DNA from: Kineosporiaceae bacterium
GTDB taxonomy: Bacteria; Actinomycetota; Actinomycetes; Actinomycetales; Kineosporiaceae
Reading direction: 5' to 3'
Length of the DNA stretch: 64,000 nucleotides
Assembly: GCA_016713225.1 (NCBI GenBank)
Contig: JADJPO010000006.1
Span: 186,001 to 250,000 of the forward strand
Part shown: one piece after another, positions 27,801 through 37,186 of the stretch
Numbering within the stretch: the stretch's first letter is position 1
Layout of the letters: the number at the start of each line of letters is the position of its first letter
The notes under the pieces: model-generated
Databases searched by the model: none
Seen by the model: the letters and a program-made list of their open reading frames with translations, nothing else
Told to the model about the DNA's origin: nothing
Translations under genes and position numbers: made by a program

Positions 27801-28492
27801 GCCGGGTCCGTGGCGGGCACCGCAGGTCGGCGATGAATGTCGTGAGCTTAGTTCCGTGTCCGTCGCCTATTCGCGTTCGTGGGTGGATCAGGCGATGCGG
27901 CGGACGGCAGGTGTTCGACGAGATGGGGCCCCGCAGTGCGCGGTCGGGGAGACCTGCCTACGGCGGCCAGCATGGAATGTGGACCAGAGGGAGAGCGAGC
28001 GCTGGCGGGTCCGGCGTCCGCGTGCCGATACCTTTCGGTAGGCGTCGGCGAGGAATCCGAACTCGGGTCAACTTGCTACGGCGCTGCGGTTGACGGTCTT
28101 GGCCAGTGTGAACGCGGCCATCTCGGAAGATTCCACGTGGATGAACCACCCGGGCGTCCCGAGCGCCTCAGAACCTCTGCGAGCGCGACGGGAACCGCTC
28201 GCGAAGGTTCTTGCCTGTGCCAACGGCATCACCGGAACCAGGGTCGTCTCGTTGACGAACGGCGCCACCTGCGAGCGCCGCGGAATCAGACCCGCGTACC
28301 AAGCCCCATCGACGTTTTCGTCGGCGGCGGCTCGCACAGCGTGCCCGCACTGTCATGTGCGGCTTGGTTGTGGCGTGAAGGACGAACTGTGGGGCATCCT
28401 CTCTCAACGCTCCGCATTGCAGGGCAGCCCGGCTGACCAACCCGGGCGTGGTGGCAGGAATGGGACGAAGCACCTCGGGGAGCGGCGTCCGA
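27801..28492. other. Intergenic region, no gene supported
   Basis: About 690 bases between the element left end and the histidine kinase. Open frames exist on both strands, but none has a convincing start, ribosome site or family resemblance. Confidence 0.5.
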
Positions 28493-29812
28493 ATGCCTCC
28501 ATCTGGTAGACCCGTGAACGTGACCATCGAAACGGTCAGTGGCCAGAAGCTCCGACCGGAGGGCAACGACGACCTCGGCAACGGCCATGGTCTCGACCTG
28601 AGAGCGCGGGTGGAGCTGGCGATGTCACGCCTGTTCCTGGCGGTCAGGGTGCCCACTCTGATCGTGGCCGTCGCCTCGCTGGCATCCGAGTACCGGCATC
28701 TGGACAGTCGGGGGCTGGCCACAGTCTGTGTGGTGGTGAGCCTGGTGGAGAATCTGGCCCTGACCGTCCTCATCGTCCGTCGGCGACGGCTGGATCAGTG
28801 GTGGCTGCTGGCCCTAGACGCGTGCGTGCAGGCAGCTCTGATGGTCGCCTCACACCTGGCGACGACGAGCACTGATCGTTACCGCATCCGCGGCTGGTTT
28901 CAACCGATGGCAGTGAACGTCGTCGCTGCACTTCCGTTGGCGCGCAGCGTGGTTCTCGTCGTGGTTGGGACAACGCTGCTCGCCGCAACCCTGACCGCCG
29001 TTGCCCTGCAGCCCGATACGTCCCTGGCCTGGCTGGTGCAGAACCCCGGCGGACTCGGCGGTTTGGCCGTGGCGGGCTGGTTCGTGATTCGCTTCGTGCG
29101 GCAGATCGCCCTGGAGGCCGAACACGCGCACGACCAGGCGGTTCGGGCCTCCGCCGAGCTGGAGAAGGCCCGGGCGCGGGACCTGGTACACGATCCGGCC
29201 GGCACGCTAGAACGGCTCGCCGACCTTGCCCAGGGGGTCGGTCTTCAGCTGCAACACCTGCTGCAGGCATCGACACCCCCGGCCACGTCAGCCGAGGCGG
29301 CCCAGTCCGAGACCGGGTTGGTGTTGTGTCGTCGATTGCAGGACGAGGTCGTCCGGGCGCGCCACAGCGCCTCTGACTTCCGGACGTTCCTCCAGGGCCG
29401 CGCCCGCGCCGTCGGTGACCTCGAGGACGTGCTCGTGCGTCTTCGTGACCAGTTCCCCGATCTGCCCATCCATCTCGTCTTGGGAGAGTTGCATGGCGCC
29501 ATGGAATCGCGCGTTCTCATCGCCATCGAGTCGGCCGTGCGGACGGTCTTCGCCAATACGCTGCGCTACGCCGGGCGGGGAACGCCCGTCGACGTTTTCG
29601 CCGAGGTCGGCCCAGGGCAGTGGACCGTTCGGGTCACCGATCGAGGGCCAGGCTTCGATCCGAGGCGCACCTCCTACGGTCACGGTCTGTCGGCTCAAGT
29701 CGTTCAGGCCATTCGCCAGGTCGGCGGACAGGTGGTGATCGATGCGGTGCCGCGGCAAGGCGTGAGTGTCGAACTGTCCGGGCCACCGAGCGGCGGTCCG
29801 CCGTCGAGCTGA
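28493..29812 (+). CDS. Sensor histidine kinase
   Basis: A 439-residue membrane kinase. About six hydrophobic segments lie between residues 45 and 205. The dimerisation segment ARDLVHDPAGTLERLADLAQ offers His233 as phospho-acceptor, in an LHD-like motif of the HisKA_3 type. The ATPase part shows FANTLRYAGRGTP (N box), VRVTDRGPGFDP (G1) and GHGLS (G2). The start at ATG 28493 is chosen because GGGGAG lies ten bases upstream; an earlier GTG 28448 is in frame. It pairs with the response regulator gene 161 bases downstream. The signal sensed is unknown. Confidence 0.75.
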   Translation: MPPSGRPVNVTIETVSGQKLRPEGNDDLGNGHGLDLRARVELAMSRLFLAVRVPTLIVAVASLASEYRHLDSRGLATVCVVVSLVENLALTVLIVRRRRLDQWWLLALDACVQAALMVASHLATTSTDRYRIRGWFQPMAVNVVAALPLARSVVLVVVGTTLLAATLTAVALQPDTSLAWLVQNPGGLGGLAVAGWFVIRFVRQIALEAEHAHDQAVRASAELEKARARDLVHDPAGTLERLADLAQGVGLQLQHLLQASTPPATSAEAAQSETGLVLCRRLQDEVVRARHSASDFRTFLQGRARAVGDLEDVLVRLRDQFPDLPIHLVLGELHGAMESRVLIAIESAVRTVFANTLRYAGRGTPVDVFAEVGPGQWTVRVTDRGPGFDPRRTSYGHGLSAQVVQAIRQVGGQVVIDAVPRQGVSVELSGPPSGGPPSS

Positions 29813-29973
29813 TGTCCGCAGGCGTGCTGCTCGCACCGTGTGCGCTTGGGGCATCTGCCGGATGCGAAAGCCGCAGCGTTGGATCATCATGGGGCGCCAT
29901 GGCTGACGACCGGTAGCTCGCCCGCCAGGTAGTTCGCGCCGCCCTGGGTGCGAACCCGGGGAAGGACACGACA

Positions 29974-30663
29974 GTGATCGCTATCGCGGTAGTGGACGAC
30001 GACACGTTGATGCGCAGGGCATTTCTGGACGGCATCGATCCGCGTGTCAGGGCCGTGGCCGTCGTGCCCAGGGTGGAACACCTCCCCGCCACGGTCGCGA
30101 CGGACTGTTCGGCCATCGTTGTCGATCTGCGGCTGCGGACCGCCTCGAGTCCCGACCAGGACGTCGTCCAGGGCACCGCGGCAGTGCTGTACGCGCTGCG
30201 CTTCGGGCTGCCGATCCTGATCTACACCAACGAGCAGCGCCTCGAGGTCTTGGCGGCATGCATGGCCATCGGAGCCAAAGGTCTGGTCTTCAAGGCGGAC
30301 TCGCTCGAGGACCTAGTGGAGGGGCTGCTTCAGGTCGGGGAGGGCGCCACGTTCGTAACGCCTGCTGCCGCCGGTCTGCTCGCCCGACTGAATGCCTTGC
30401 GCAGCAATGGTCTTGCACTGACCGACCGTCAGATCGATGTCCTCAAGCTGAGGGCGAGCGGATTCGACCGCCAACGCATTGCTTCGCGGCTCAGCCTCTC
30501 GACCAAGACGGTTGAATCCCATATCGCGGCGGTCGGGCTCGTCTACGCCGACTACCTGCGTGAGCATGGGACGGGGCAACTGCTGCATGACCTCGGTCTC
30601 GAGGACGGCGACCTCGTCGACCCGAGGCACTTGCCGCGACGGCGCCGTCGACGCCTGAGCTGA
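29974..30663 (+). CDS. LuxR-family response regulator
   Basis: A 229-residue regulator. The receiver domain has the acidic pocket VVDDDTLMRR, likely phospho-acceptor Asp51 in AIVVDLRLR and a conserved Lys in GLVFKADSLEDL. The C-terminal LuxR-type helix-turn-helix is LTDRQIDVLKLRASGFDRQR followed by IASRLSLSTKTVESHI. An unusual basic tail RRRRRRLS closes the protein. The GTG start follows GGAAGGA. It is the cognate partner of the preceding kinase, and the CHAP enzyme downstream is a candidate target. Confidence 0.85.
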   Translation: MIAIAVVDDDTLMRRAFLDGIDPRVRAVAVVPRVEHLPATVATDCSAIVVDLRLRTASSPDQDVVQGTAAVLYALRFGLPILIYTNEQRLEVLAACMAIGAKGLVFKADSLEDLVEGLLQVGEGATFVTPAAAGLLARLNALRSNGLALTDRQIDVLKLRASGFDRQRIASRLSLSTKTVESHIAAVGLVYADYLREHGTGQLLHDLGLEDGDLVDPRHLPRRRRRRLS

Positions 30664-30723
30664 GCATGCCGCGCAAGTTGGGTGATCTGCCGGATGTGAT
30701 CGACTCCGCGGCGGCGGGAGGGT

Positions 30724-30757
30724 CTCCTCATGCGGCCGAGCGGCCGCAGATGAGGAG
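30724..30757 (+). promoter_or_regulatory. Hairpin overlapping the CHAP gene ribosome binding site
   Basis: Arms 30724-30738 (CTCCTCATGCGGCCG) and 30741-30757 (CGGCCGCAGATGAGGAG) pair over 15 bp with a two-base bulge. The 3' arm contains the GAGGAGG ribosome site of the CHAP gene, so folding would hide it. It may control translation, or act as an attenuator after the regulator gene. Confidence 0.55.
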
Positions 30758-30768
30758 GTAGTGCCAGC

Positions 30769-31506
30769 ATGATGCCCACGACCCGCACCGTCCGCAGGCC
30801 GCGGCTACTGATCACCGGCGCGAGCCTGGCCACGGCCGGTCTCGTCGCTCTCGCCCCCATGGCTCAAGCGGTGGCGGGCTACCACACCAGCGCCGCCGGT
30901 GTTCGGGTGCGCAGTGGAGCCTCCACTGCCACCACCCAGGTGAACACCATCACCGCCTCAGGCACGGCGATCGACATCGCCTGCCAGACGCCGGGGCAGA
31001 CCGTCACACAGTCAGGTTTCGGCACCTCGCCGGTGTGGGACCGTGTGCCGGCCTGGGGTGGCTACATCTCCGATCTGTTCGTGCAGGAGACGCCATACGC
31101 CCAGTTCGACCGCCGCATCCCCGGGTGCGGGCGACCCTCGTCCGCACAGTCCATCGGCTACAACCCCTTCGCGGCCAACTACTCCAATCAGTGCACCTAC
31201 TACGCCGAGCAACGCATGAAGGGTTTCACCGGGCTCTACATGCCCGTGTACGGGAACGCCTACCAGTGGGCCTCGCAGGCGGCCGCAGCCGGCTGGCACG
31301 TCAGCAGCGCCCCGGCGTTGAGCTCGGTCGCGGTCTTCCCTGCCGGAGCCTTCGGCTCGAGTGTCGGCCACGTCGCCTGGGTGATCGACTACAACGCGAC
31401 CTCCGTGCGGATCCAGGATTACAACTGGAACTTCAAAGGCGCCGTCATGACCGACCACTGGGTGACCGTCCCCGCGGGAACGAAGTACATCTACGGCGAT
31501 CGGTGA
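30769..31506 (+). CDS. Secreted CHAP-domain cell-wall hydrolase
   Basis: A 245-residue secreted protein. A signal peptide ends near AQAVAG at residue 37. Residues 40-110 look SH3-like (AAGVRVRSGASTATTQVNTI...WGGYISDLFVQ), a wall-binding module. Residues 130-245 form a CHAP amidase/endopeptidase domain with catalytic Cys in NQCTYYAEQRM and His in GHVAWVIDY, then IQDYNWN. It should cut peptidoglycan. ATG 30769 has a strong GGAGG site, which lies in a hairpin. A strong terminator follows the stop. Confidence 0.85.
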   Translation: MMPTTRTVRRPRLLITGASLATAGLVALAPMAQAVAGYHTSAAGVRVRSGASTATTQVNTITASGTAIDIACQTPGQTVTQSGFGTSPVWDRVPAWGGYISDLFVQETPYAQFDRRIPGCGRPSSAQSIGYNPFAANYSNQCTYYAEQRMKGFTGLYMPVYGNAYQWASQAAAAGWHVSSAPALSSVAVFPAGAFGSSVGHVAWVIDYNATSVRIQDYNWNFKGAVMTDHWVTVPAGTKYIYGDR

Positions 31507-31517
31507 TCTCCGACAGC

Positions 31518-31559
31518 ACGCGAGCCGGGCAGGCCCCCGAGGGCCTGCCCGGCTCGCGT
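31518..31559 (+). terminator. Strong hairpin terminator
   Basis: A perfect 19-bp GC-rich stem (31518-31536 with 31541-31559) with loop CCGA lies 12 bases after the CHAP gene stop. A short T-containing tail follows. Confidence 0.8.
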
Positions 31560-31755
31560 CTGCGTTTCCGCGGCGCCCGCTACTCGCCGTCATTTTCCAC
31601 AAACGATATGAAATGTCCTGATTGAAGCTCATCGTGAGTTCTGATGCGGTGGTGGCGAGAAGAGAACGTTCGGTGGGATTTGCCGACTCTCCTGCATTCT
31701 CGGTCCATCTCGTTCAGAATCGGCTACGGGGAATGAGTTCGATGGGGGAGGGCAT

Positions 31756-31912
31756 GGAGCTTGACCCGGTTTCCCGGACACCTTGATGTTGCCCCGGTTC
31801 TACTGACACGGGGCTGAGGAGTCGAGGGTTCGTTGGTGGTGGGTGTTCTCGAACTGTAGGGGGCTGATCCAGCCCAGGGCGGAGTGGCGGCGGGTGCGGT
31901 TGTAGAACCCTT
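31756..31912 (-). mobile_element. IS3-family fragment (3' end)
   Basis: The end repeat begins GGAGCTTGACCCGG, the same 26-nt terminus as the IS3 copies at 33846 and 60275. Inside it, the minus strand encodes a transposase C-terminus reading FYNRTRRHSALGWISPLQFE, then a stop. The inner sequence differs from the other copies, so this is a second, related IS3 element, mostly deleted. Confidence 0.75.
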
Positions 31913-32233
31913 AATGGCATCTGTAGGGACGCCTGTAGAACGCTTGGCCGGTCAGGTCTGAGATCGAGAGGGGCGCCCGCGCGGCTCGCCGTCCGGCTGT
32001 TCGGTTCAGTCGGGCGGCGTGTCTGCACGGCGTTGATCATTGTTCGCTGAAGGCTGGCAGGGTTGGCCGGCGGGGTTCAGTCATCGATTGTTCGTAGACC
32101 GCAGAGTCTTGCTCGGGTGCAGGCGCCGCAGGCAGCGGGGGTAACGGCTCGTGGGATGTCGTGCCTGGAGCACTGTCCATTAGGGCGCTGTGACCCCCGG
32201 GTGAATTCGATGCAGCAGAGGGGAGCCTGACCG
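31913..32233. other. Non-coding region upstream of IS110 fragment
   Basis: No gene is supported. IS110-group elements keep a non-coding 5' region that encodes their bridge RNA, and this stretch is where that would lie. I could not fold it to confirm. Confidence 0.35.
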
Positions 32234-32753
32234 ATGACGGGTGTGGCCTGCGGGATCGACTGGGCCGAGGATCACCATGATGTGGCGATCGTCGACGAGA
32301 CCGGTGCCGTGGTGGTGGCGGAGCGGATCACTCATGATGCGGCGGGGTTGACCCGGCTGCTGGAGCTGCTCGCTGCTCATGATCGGGCTCCGAGAGCGTT
32401 GCCGGTGGCGATCGAGACCAGTGGTGGCCTGCTGGTGGCTGGGTTGCGGGCCGCGGGCCGCATGGTGTTCGCGATCAACCCGTTGGCGGTCTCGCGGTAC
32501 CGGGACCGGTACCGTTCCAGCGGCGGCAAGTCCGACGCGTTCGACGCGATGGTGTTGGCCGATGTGCTGCGCACCGATCGGTCGGCGCACCGGCCGCTGC
32601 CCCAGGACACGGCGCAGGTGCAGGCCCTGCGGGTGCTGACGCGGGCGCAGCAGGACGCGATCTGGGAACGCACCGAGCTGTGCAATCGGATCCGTGCGCT
32701 GCTCAAGTCGTTCTTCCCGGCCGCGTTGGCGGCTTTCGAACGCGGCGGCAAGC
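32234..32753 (+). pseudogene. IS110-family transposase, N-terminal fragment
   Basis: The start MTGVACGIDWAEDHHDVAIV carries the first DEDD Asp, and SSGGKSDAFDAMVLADVLR carries the next acidic residues. The protein is cut after about 170 residues (AFERGGKHQ), where sequence of an IS3 element begins. The C-terminal serine domain is absent, so it is inactive. It belongs to a different IS110 subgroup from the copy at 52068. Confidence 0.85.
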
Positions 32754-32788
32754 ATCAACTCCACTCAGCGGCCTGCGCTCCTCCCAAG

Positions 32789-33482
32789 TTCGATCATGCC
32801 GTTGTCCACGCTCGAGGCGACCCGTCCCATGGATCCGAGTAGCGCCGCGGTGCGGAGTCGGTGACCGAAAACCCAACTGGTGTATTGGCTTCCGCGGTCG
32901 GAGTGCACGATCACGCCGGGTTCGGGGCGGCGCCGCCAGCGGGCCATCTCCAGGGCGTCCACGACCAGGTCCGAGCGCATGTGATCAGCGATCGACCAGC
33001 CCACCACGGTGCGGGAGAACACGTCCAGCACCGCGCAGCAGTACACCTTCCCCTCACCCGTGGGGTGTTCGGTGACATCGGTGCACCACAACCGGTCCGG
33101 GGCGTCGGCGACGAACCGGCGCTGCACCAGGTCGTCGTGGGTGGCGGTGTCGGGGCGTCGGCGCGTCTTGCGTTTCCCGCCGACCCCGACCAGACCGTTC
33201 GCGCGCATCAACCGTGCCACCCGTTTGCGGCCGCACCGGTGGTCCAGGCCGAGCCGGAGTTCGGCGTGCACCCGCGGGGACCCGTAGGTGCCGCGGGAGC
33301 CTTCGTGGACCGGCGGTGATGGTCTCCACCAGCTCGGCGTCGGCCACCGCACGAGCCGAATCGGGCCGGTCGCGCCACTCGTAGTAGCCCGAGCGTGAGA
33401 CCTCGAGCACCCGGCAGGCCACCGCGACATCGACCTCCAGGTCGCTGTCGTCGGCGAGTTCACGGACCAACCGGTACGTCAT
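32789..33482 (-). pseudogene. IS3 OrfB transposase, frameshifted and truncated
   Basis: The start MTYRLVRELADDSDLEVDVA overlaps the OrfA stop. Relative to the copy at 60639, one extra base near 33319 shifts the frame after ELVETITA. The catalytic region follows in the other frame (LWCTDVTEHP, VIVHSDRGSQYTSWVF) and ends at SSVDNGMIE, so the last catalytic Glu region is missing. Confidence 0.85.
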
Positions 33483-33778
33483 TTTGGGTCGCTCTTGGGC
33501 AGGATGTTCTCCCGCGCGAAGTAGGCACTGGCCCGTTTGAGGATCTCGATCTCCATGGCCTGGACCCGGACCTCGCGGCGCAACCGGACCAGCTCGGCCC
33601 GCTCCGGGCTGCTCAGGCCCTCGGCGCGGCCGGCGTCGACATCGTCCTTGGCCATCCAGTTCCGCAGGCACGACTCACTGATCCCCAGATCCTTCGCGAT
33701 CGCCGCGATCGGTTTGTCCCCGAGGCGGGCCAACTCGACCGCTCGGCGACGGAACTCCGGTGGGTGTGCTGCAGGCAT
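33479..33778 (-). CDS. IS3 OrfA (helix-turn-helix protein)
   Basis: This 99-residue protein is nearly identical to the one at 60343-60642. It has the IS3 OrfA helix-turn-helix (PPEFRRRAVELARLGDKPIA through ISESCLRNWM) and the leucine-zipper-like tail RVQAMEIEILKRASAYFARE. It is intact, but its OrfB partner is broken. Confidence 0.88.
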   Translation of the reverse strand: MPAAHPPEFRRRAVELARLGDKPIAAIAKDLGISESCLRNWMAKDDVDAGRAEGLSSPERAELVRLRREVRVQAMEIEILKRASAYFARENILPKSDPK

Positions 33779-33846
33779 ACAGGACTCCTTCCCAAGATGA
33801 AGATCATCATCTCAGATCAGGTGTCCGGGAAACCGGGTCAAGCTCC

Positions 33847-34256
33847 GAACTCTACCTGCTACCAATGTGGGGAAGTCCTCGCTTCGCCCCTTCCTTCCTG
33901 ATGTTCCAGATGCCCGGACCCACGGTCATCGTCTGTGGTCGACACCGCAAGGACTTCGGCCCACCTGTGAACAGCGGGTACCTCGGTGCGGGGCACTGAA
34001 ATGGGCGAACGAGAACACTTGGCCGCTGTTGATCCGTAGCATTGGCTAGCCCCGCAGTCAACGACACGAGCGCCGGGCAGGGGAGGGGTCTGTCGTGGGC
34101 GACACGGTGGTGCACCAGCTGGCTGGGTTGCCTGGGGGCGCCTGAGTTTGAGGGAAGGCCATGCAGGCAAGGCCAGCGCGCGGGTTCCGATGAAGGTCGC
34201 TGACCTGTGGAGAGCCGTTTGCTCGTGCAATAGGGGGATCGGAGGGCGGAGGGTAC
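33847..34256. other. Intergenic region, no confident gene
   Basis: About 410 bases between the IS3 end and the next gene. A short frame crossing the IS border could be the tail of a disrupted gene, but no family is recognisable. The last bases carry the GGAGGG ribosome site of the following gene. Confidence 0.4.
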
Positions 34257-35000
34257 ATGGGGTTGCTTGACAGGTTCGGCCGTGGCCGCCAGGGCGCGGG
34301 AACAGTCACCCGCGGGTGGGGTGAGTTGGAGGAGGACCTGTATCAGTTCGGGCTGTATGAGGTCCGGCCCCTGAAGGCTCCTGATCGGGCGCGTGCTGTC
34401 GGCCCTCAGATCGAACTCAAGTATTACCGGCAAGCCATCGCGGGACCGACCCGGTTTGCGCAGGAGGTCATGACGGCGGCCCGTCACCGTGGTGGTTGGG
34501 TGTCCTATGGGGGGATGCGGCTGCTGAACTCCTTGCTGGGACCCGGGGAGATCCAGGCGGTCTTCGACGAGGTGAGCGATCTCGCCTTCGCTTTCCTCCG
34601 CTCACGCAACATCAACTTCGTGTACCTGTCGATGAGGGAGATCGACTGGTGGGTCGCCCACCACCCCGGTGAGGACTACCTGACGCGTCGGGCACCTCGG
34701 CCACCGCGGGAGGGGTCGGTGACGCCACTAGCCCCAGGTGAACGCCGTCGGTTGGCGCACATGGGGCCAGACGGCAACAACAACGACATCTATGTGTTCG
34801 CAGCGCCAGGTGCGTTCCAGGCCATCGTTGTCACCCCAGGGGCGAGCTGGGCCGATGCCGTGCGACGGCCCTGGCAGAGCGCCCCGGACCTGTATGGGCT
34901 CTATGTCGAGGTAGCAGAGGCCATGCGCTGTGAGCCGCCATGGTGCGAGCAACAGCTCAAGGCGTTCATCCCGCTGGACCTCCCGAACTTCACTCCCTGA
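34257..35000 (+). CDS. Hypothetical protein
   Basis: A 247-residue soluble protein with no family I recognise. It begins MGLLDRFGRGRQGAG, a short amphipathic and basic lead also seen in several other unknown genes of this element. The body contains AQEVMTAARHRGGWVSYGGM and a C-terminal WCEQQLKAFIPLDLPNF. A GGAGGG site precedes the ATG. It starts a run of three genes in one direction (34257-36006) of slightly lower GC than the flanking chromosome. Confidence 0.65.
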   Translation: MGLLDRFGRGRQGAGTVTRGWGELEEDLYQFGLYEVRPLKAPDRARAVGPQIELKYYRQAIAGPTRFAQEVMTAARHRGGWVSYGGMRLLNSLLGPGEIQAVFDEVSDLAFAFLRSRNINFVYLSMREIDWWVAHHPGEDYLTRRAPRPPREGSVTPLAPGERRRLAHMGPDGNNNDIYVFAAPGAFQAIVVTPGASWADAVRRPWQSAPDLYGLYVEVAEAMRCEPPWCEQQLKAFIPLDLPNFTP

Positions 35001-35087
35001 CCACCCTGGTCCGGCGGGGACACCCTCGGTCTACGGGCACGCAACCTTGATCGGCATCGAGAAACACAACAGAGAGGTTTGATCACC

Positions 35088-35513
35088 ATGGGTCTGATGG
35101 ACCACAGGGCCAGCTGGGAGTTCCATGTGAACGCTCCCGCCAGCGATTGCATCACTGCATTCGCCCAGGCTATGACGGGGGGGTCGAAGTTCAGCCTGAC
35201 GGCGTCGTCCTGGAAGGTCGTCCCTTTCGGCGGCGGCGCGGATGCCGTATATCAGGGCCGGGGCGGCGCTATCGGCGCCCTGACAGCGCTGACCGGTCAG
35301 GGCGGCCCGGAAGAAGACTCTGCCGTGGGAAGCAAGGTCGAGTTCCGGACCCAACCCAGTGGAGATGGACGGACCATTTGCCGGATGCACCTCGCCCAGT
35401 CCGGAAGACGGGTGGGGTTCACCTCTGACGCACGGTTCATACGTCCCGCGATGCAGCGCGTCGAAGCTGGCCTCCGCCAGATCGACTCCTCGCTGAGTGT
35501 GACCAAGCACTAA
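35088..35513 (+). CDS. Hypothetical protein
   Basis: A 141-residue protein starting MGLMDHRASWEFHVNAPASD. The opening strand-helix (WEFHVNAPASDCITAFAQAM) and the length suggest a START/SRPBCC-like fold, but no signature proves it. ATG 35088 follows AGAGG at a good distance; a TTG three codons earlier is less likely. It lies 87 bases after the previous gene. Confidence 0.6.
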   Translation: MGLMDHRASWEFHVNAPASDCITAFAQAMTGGSKFSLTASSWKVVPFGGGADAVYQGRGGAIGALTALTGQGGPEEDSAVGSKVEFRTQPSGDGRTICRMHLAQSGRRVGFTSDARFIRPAMQRVEAGLRQIDSSLSVTKH

Positions 35514-35592
35514 CCTCGCGGGCTTGTGGCCAGAGAACGACCGCTGGGGCGAGTCAAGCGCCCACGGGAGCATCAACCGAAGTTGAAAGGAA

Positions 35593-36006
35593 ATGATGAA
35601 GGACGTGGAACCAACCGAGGCGGACTTCGAGGCCTACTCGAGTGCCCTGAACGCCCTTGAAGCCGCTTATCCCAGAGGGCCGGAATCACAGAATTTCGAG
35701 ATGTTTCAAGTCCCCGGTTCGAAGCAGGATCAAGTGATCCTGCTCATGGTTTCGGTGGGGACACGCATTTGGTCCAGCCATTTCCATCTAGAGATGAAGG
35801 TCATATTGGGGTCGCTGGAACACGTGAATCTCCCCCTGGCCTGCTCGATGGCGGGGATGCTGCGCGGCGGTGTCGTGATACACGAGAAGGAACCCTTCCC
35901 CGTGATGTATCAGGAGTCGTGGCCACTTCCAGACGTTGATCCGGCCGATGTCGTGCAGACGGCATTGGCCCTCGGCATGGCTGCCGGTTTCTATCACTCA
36001 TCTTGA
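35593..36006 (+). CDS. Hypothetical protein
   Basis: A 137-residue acidic protein of unknown family (MMKDVEPTEADFEAYSSALN..., ending GMAAGFYHSS). The ribosome site is AAAGGA. It follows the two preceding unknown genes in the same direction. No membrane segment or motif is clear. Confidence 0.55.
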   Translation: MMKDVEPTEADFEAYSSALNALEAAYPRGPESQNFEMFQVPGSKQDQVILLMVSVGTRIWSSHFHLEMKVILGSLEHVNLPLACSMAGMLRGGVVIHEKEPFPVMYQESWPLPDVDPADVVQTALALGMAAGFYHSS

Positions 36007-36049
36007 TCATTCACGGGTGAGGTGAGCCTGCGTTCACGGTCGGGTATTG

Positions 36050-36380
36050 TGGATGTTCACCCCCTGTGTCGGGGCGGAGTCGATCAGCGCCGCCATCAGC
36101 CGGCGTCACTGCCCGCGGTCGGGTTCGCGGTAAACGGCGATCATTCGCTGGTGGACACACCCCTGCGCGTTGGGTAGCTCCTCGGTGGTGGCGGTCTTGA
36201 GCCCGGTGAACCCTCCATCGCAACGATTTCTAGCCCTTGGCGCCAGGTCTCGTCCGATCGGTGAGCTTGATCGTGAGCGCCCGCTTCTAGCGGCGTTCGG
36301 CCATGTCCAGTAACCGCGCGGTGCCGTTTCCATCTCGGATCGGGTCAGAGCGATGATCACGGTGACGTACTTGTCGCCGC
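36050..36380 (-). pseudogene. ISL3-family transposase remnant
   Basis: Fragments in shifting minus-strand frames read VTVIIALT, DGNGTARLLDMAERR, ETWRQGLEIVAMEG, GFTGLKTATTEELPNAQ and QRMIAVYREPDRGQ. Together they follow the order of an ISL3 transposase catalytic region. Several frameshifts and stops make it non-functional. Confidence 0.7.
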
Positions 36381-36382
36381 GG

Positions 36383-36574
36383 CTAGCGGTGCTTGTGGGG
36401 GCCGACACCGACGCGACCGCCGACACCACGGCAGGACGGGCACGTCTCCCGCCGCTCGACTCGAACCTGTTCACCCTTCCAATTCTTTTCGTACTTGACA
36501 TTCGTCACAGTGCCGTCACCACCGCACTTCGGGCACCGGTGACAGTTCCCGCATGACGGGTCATATCCGGTCAT
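36383..36574 (-). CDS. Small zinc-ribbon protein
   Basis: A 63-residue peptide with two DnaJ-like zinc motifs, CHRCPKCGGDG and CPSCRGVGG, about 30 residues apart, and a basic His-containing tail. The start at MTGYDPSC is chosen because AAAGGA lies just upstream. It probably binds one zinc through four Cys. The function is unknown. Confidence 0.55.
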   Translation of the reverse strand: MTGYDPSCGNCHRCPKCGGDGTVTNVKYEKNWKGEQVRVERRETCPSCRGVGGRVGVGPHKHR

Positions 36575-36843
36575 TCTTCCGTTTCCTTTCGGAGTGGTCA
36601 GCATCCCGACTGCATTGACCATTGTGCTCGGTCGCCGGCTTGCGCAGGAATGGAATGGAGGCTCTTGAGGCAGACGTCAGGGAACAGTATTGAAGACTCC
36701 CGGGCCATAAGCTTGGTCACTTGCCACTTGCTGGCTGAACGTCCCCAAATGAAGCATGCCTTACGTTTCTGGTGCTGTTGCTCGTGGGTGTCAGGCGGCT
36801 TCGAGTACGACCGCCTGACACTCCACCGCTCCATTGCTCAGGG

Positions 36844-36945
36844 TTAGGAGCAACGTCCGAATGAAGAGCATGCCTTATGGTTGCCCTCCTTGCAGTGAGC
36901 GCAAATATTACCCTTCCCGCGGTCCTTCTCGCATGCACAAGCCAC
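36844..36945 (-). CDS. Cys-rich 33-residue peptide
   Basis: The GTG start has an AGGAAGGA site seven bases upstream. The peptide has the pattern CxC, CxxC, H, C, C (ACACEKDRGKG, ICAHCKEGNHKAC, FGRCS), which suggests metal binding. A related but degraded stretch reading RKACFIWGRS lies on the same strand near 36737-36770, so the gene may have been partly duplicated. Confidence 0.4.
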   Translation of the reverse strand: MACACEKDRGKGNICAHCKEGNHKACSSFGRCS

Positions 36946-37186
36946 GCTGGGTTCCTTCCTCTGATGCCGGGGGCCTTGATCATGGAGTTGATCTCGACTG
37001 GACACTGACGGCAGCCATGATGATCGCTCAAAGTTCAGCTGCTGTCGAGGCATTCATCGATTTCGTCGGTGTGAAGGCGTCGATTGATGTTCGATGCTGA
37101 GGTGCCAGTGGCACGACCAAGGCCCATAGCTGGGCGAAGTGGGCCGATACTGAAACCCGTTGCTCGCTGTCGGCGTCTACGCAAGC

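Larger units (their letters stand above)
32789..33846 (-). mobile_element. IS3-family element, truncated
   Basis: One end repeat is intact at 33821-33846. The element runs in reverse from there and is lost after about 32789, where it meets the IS110 fragment. It is closely related to the full copy at 60275-61570 and lacks that copy's last 230 or so bases. Confidence 0.85.

Noticed and set aside
28068..28436. Open frames on both strands in the left part of element 1
   Set aside because: They overlap each other, have no clear ribosome sites and resemble no known family.
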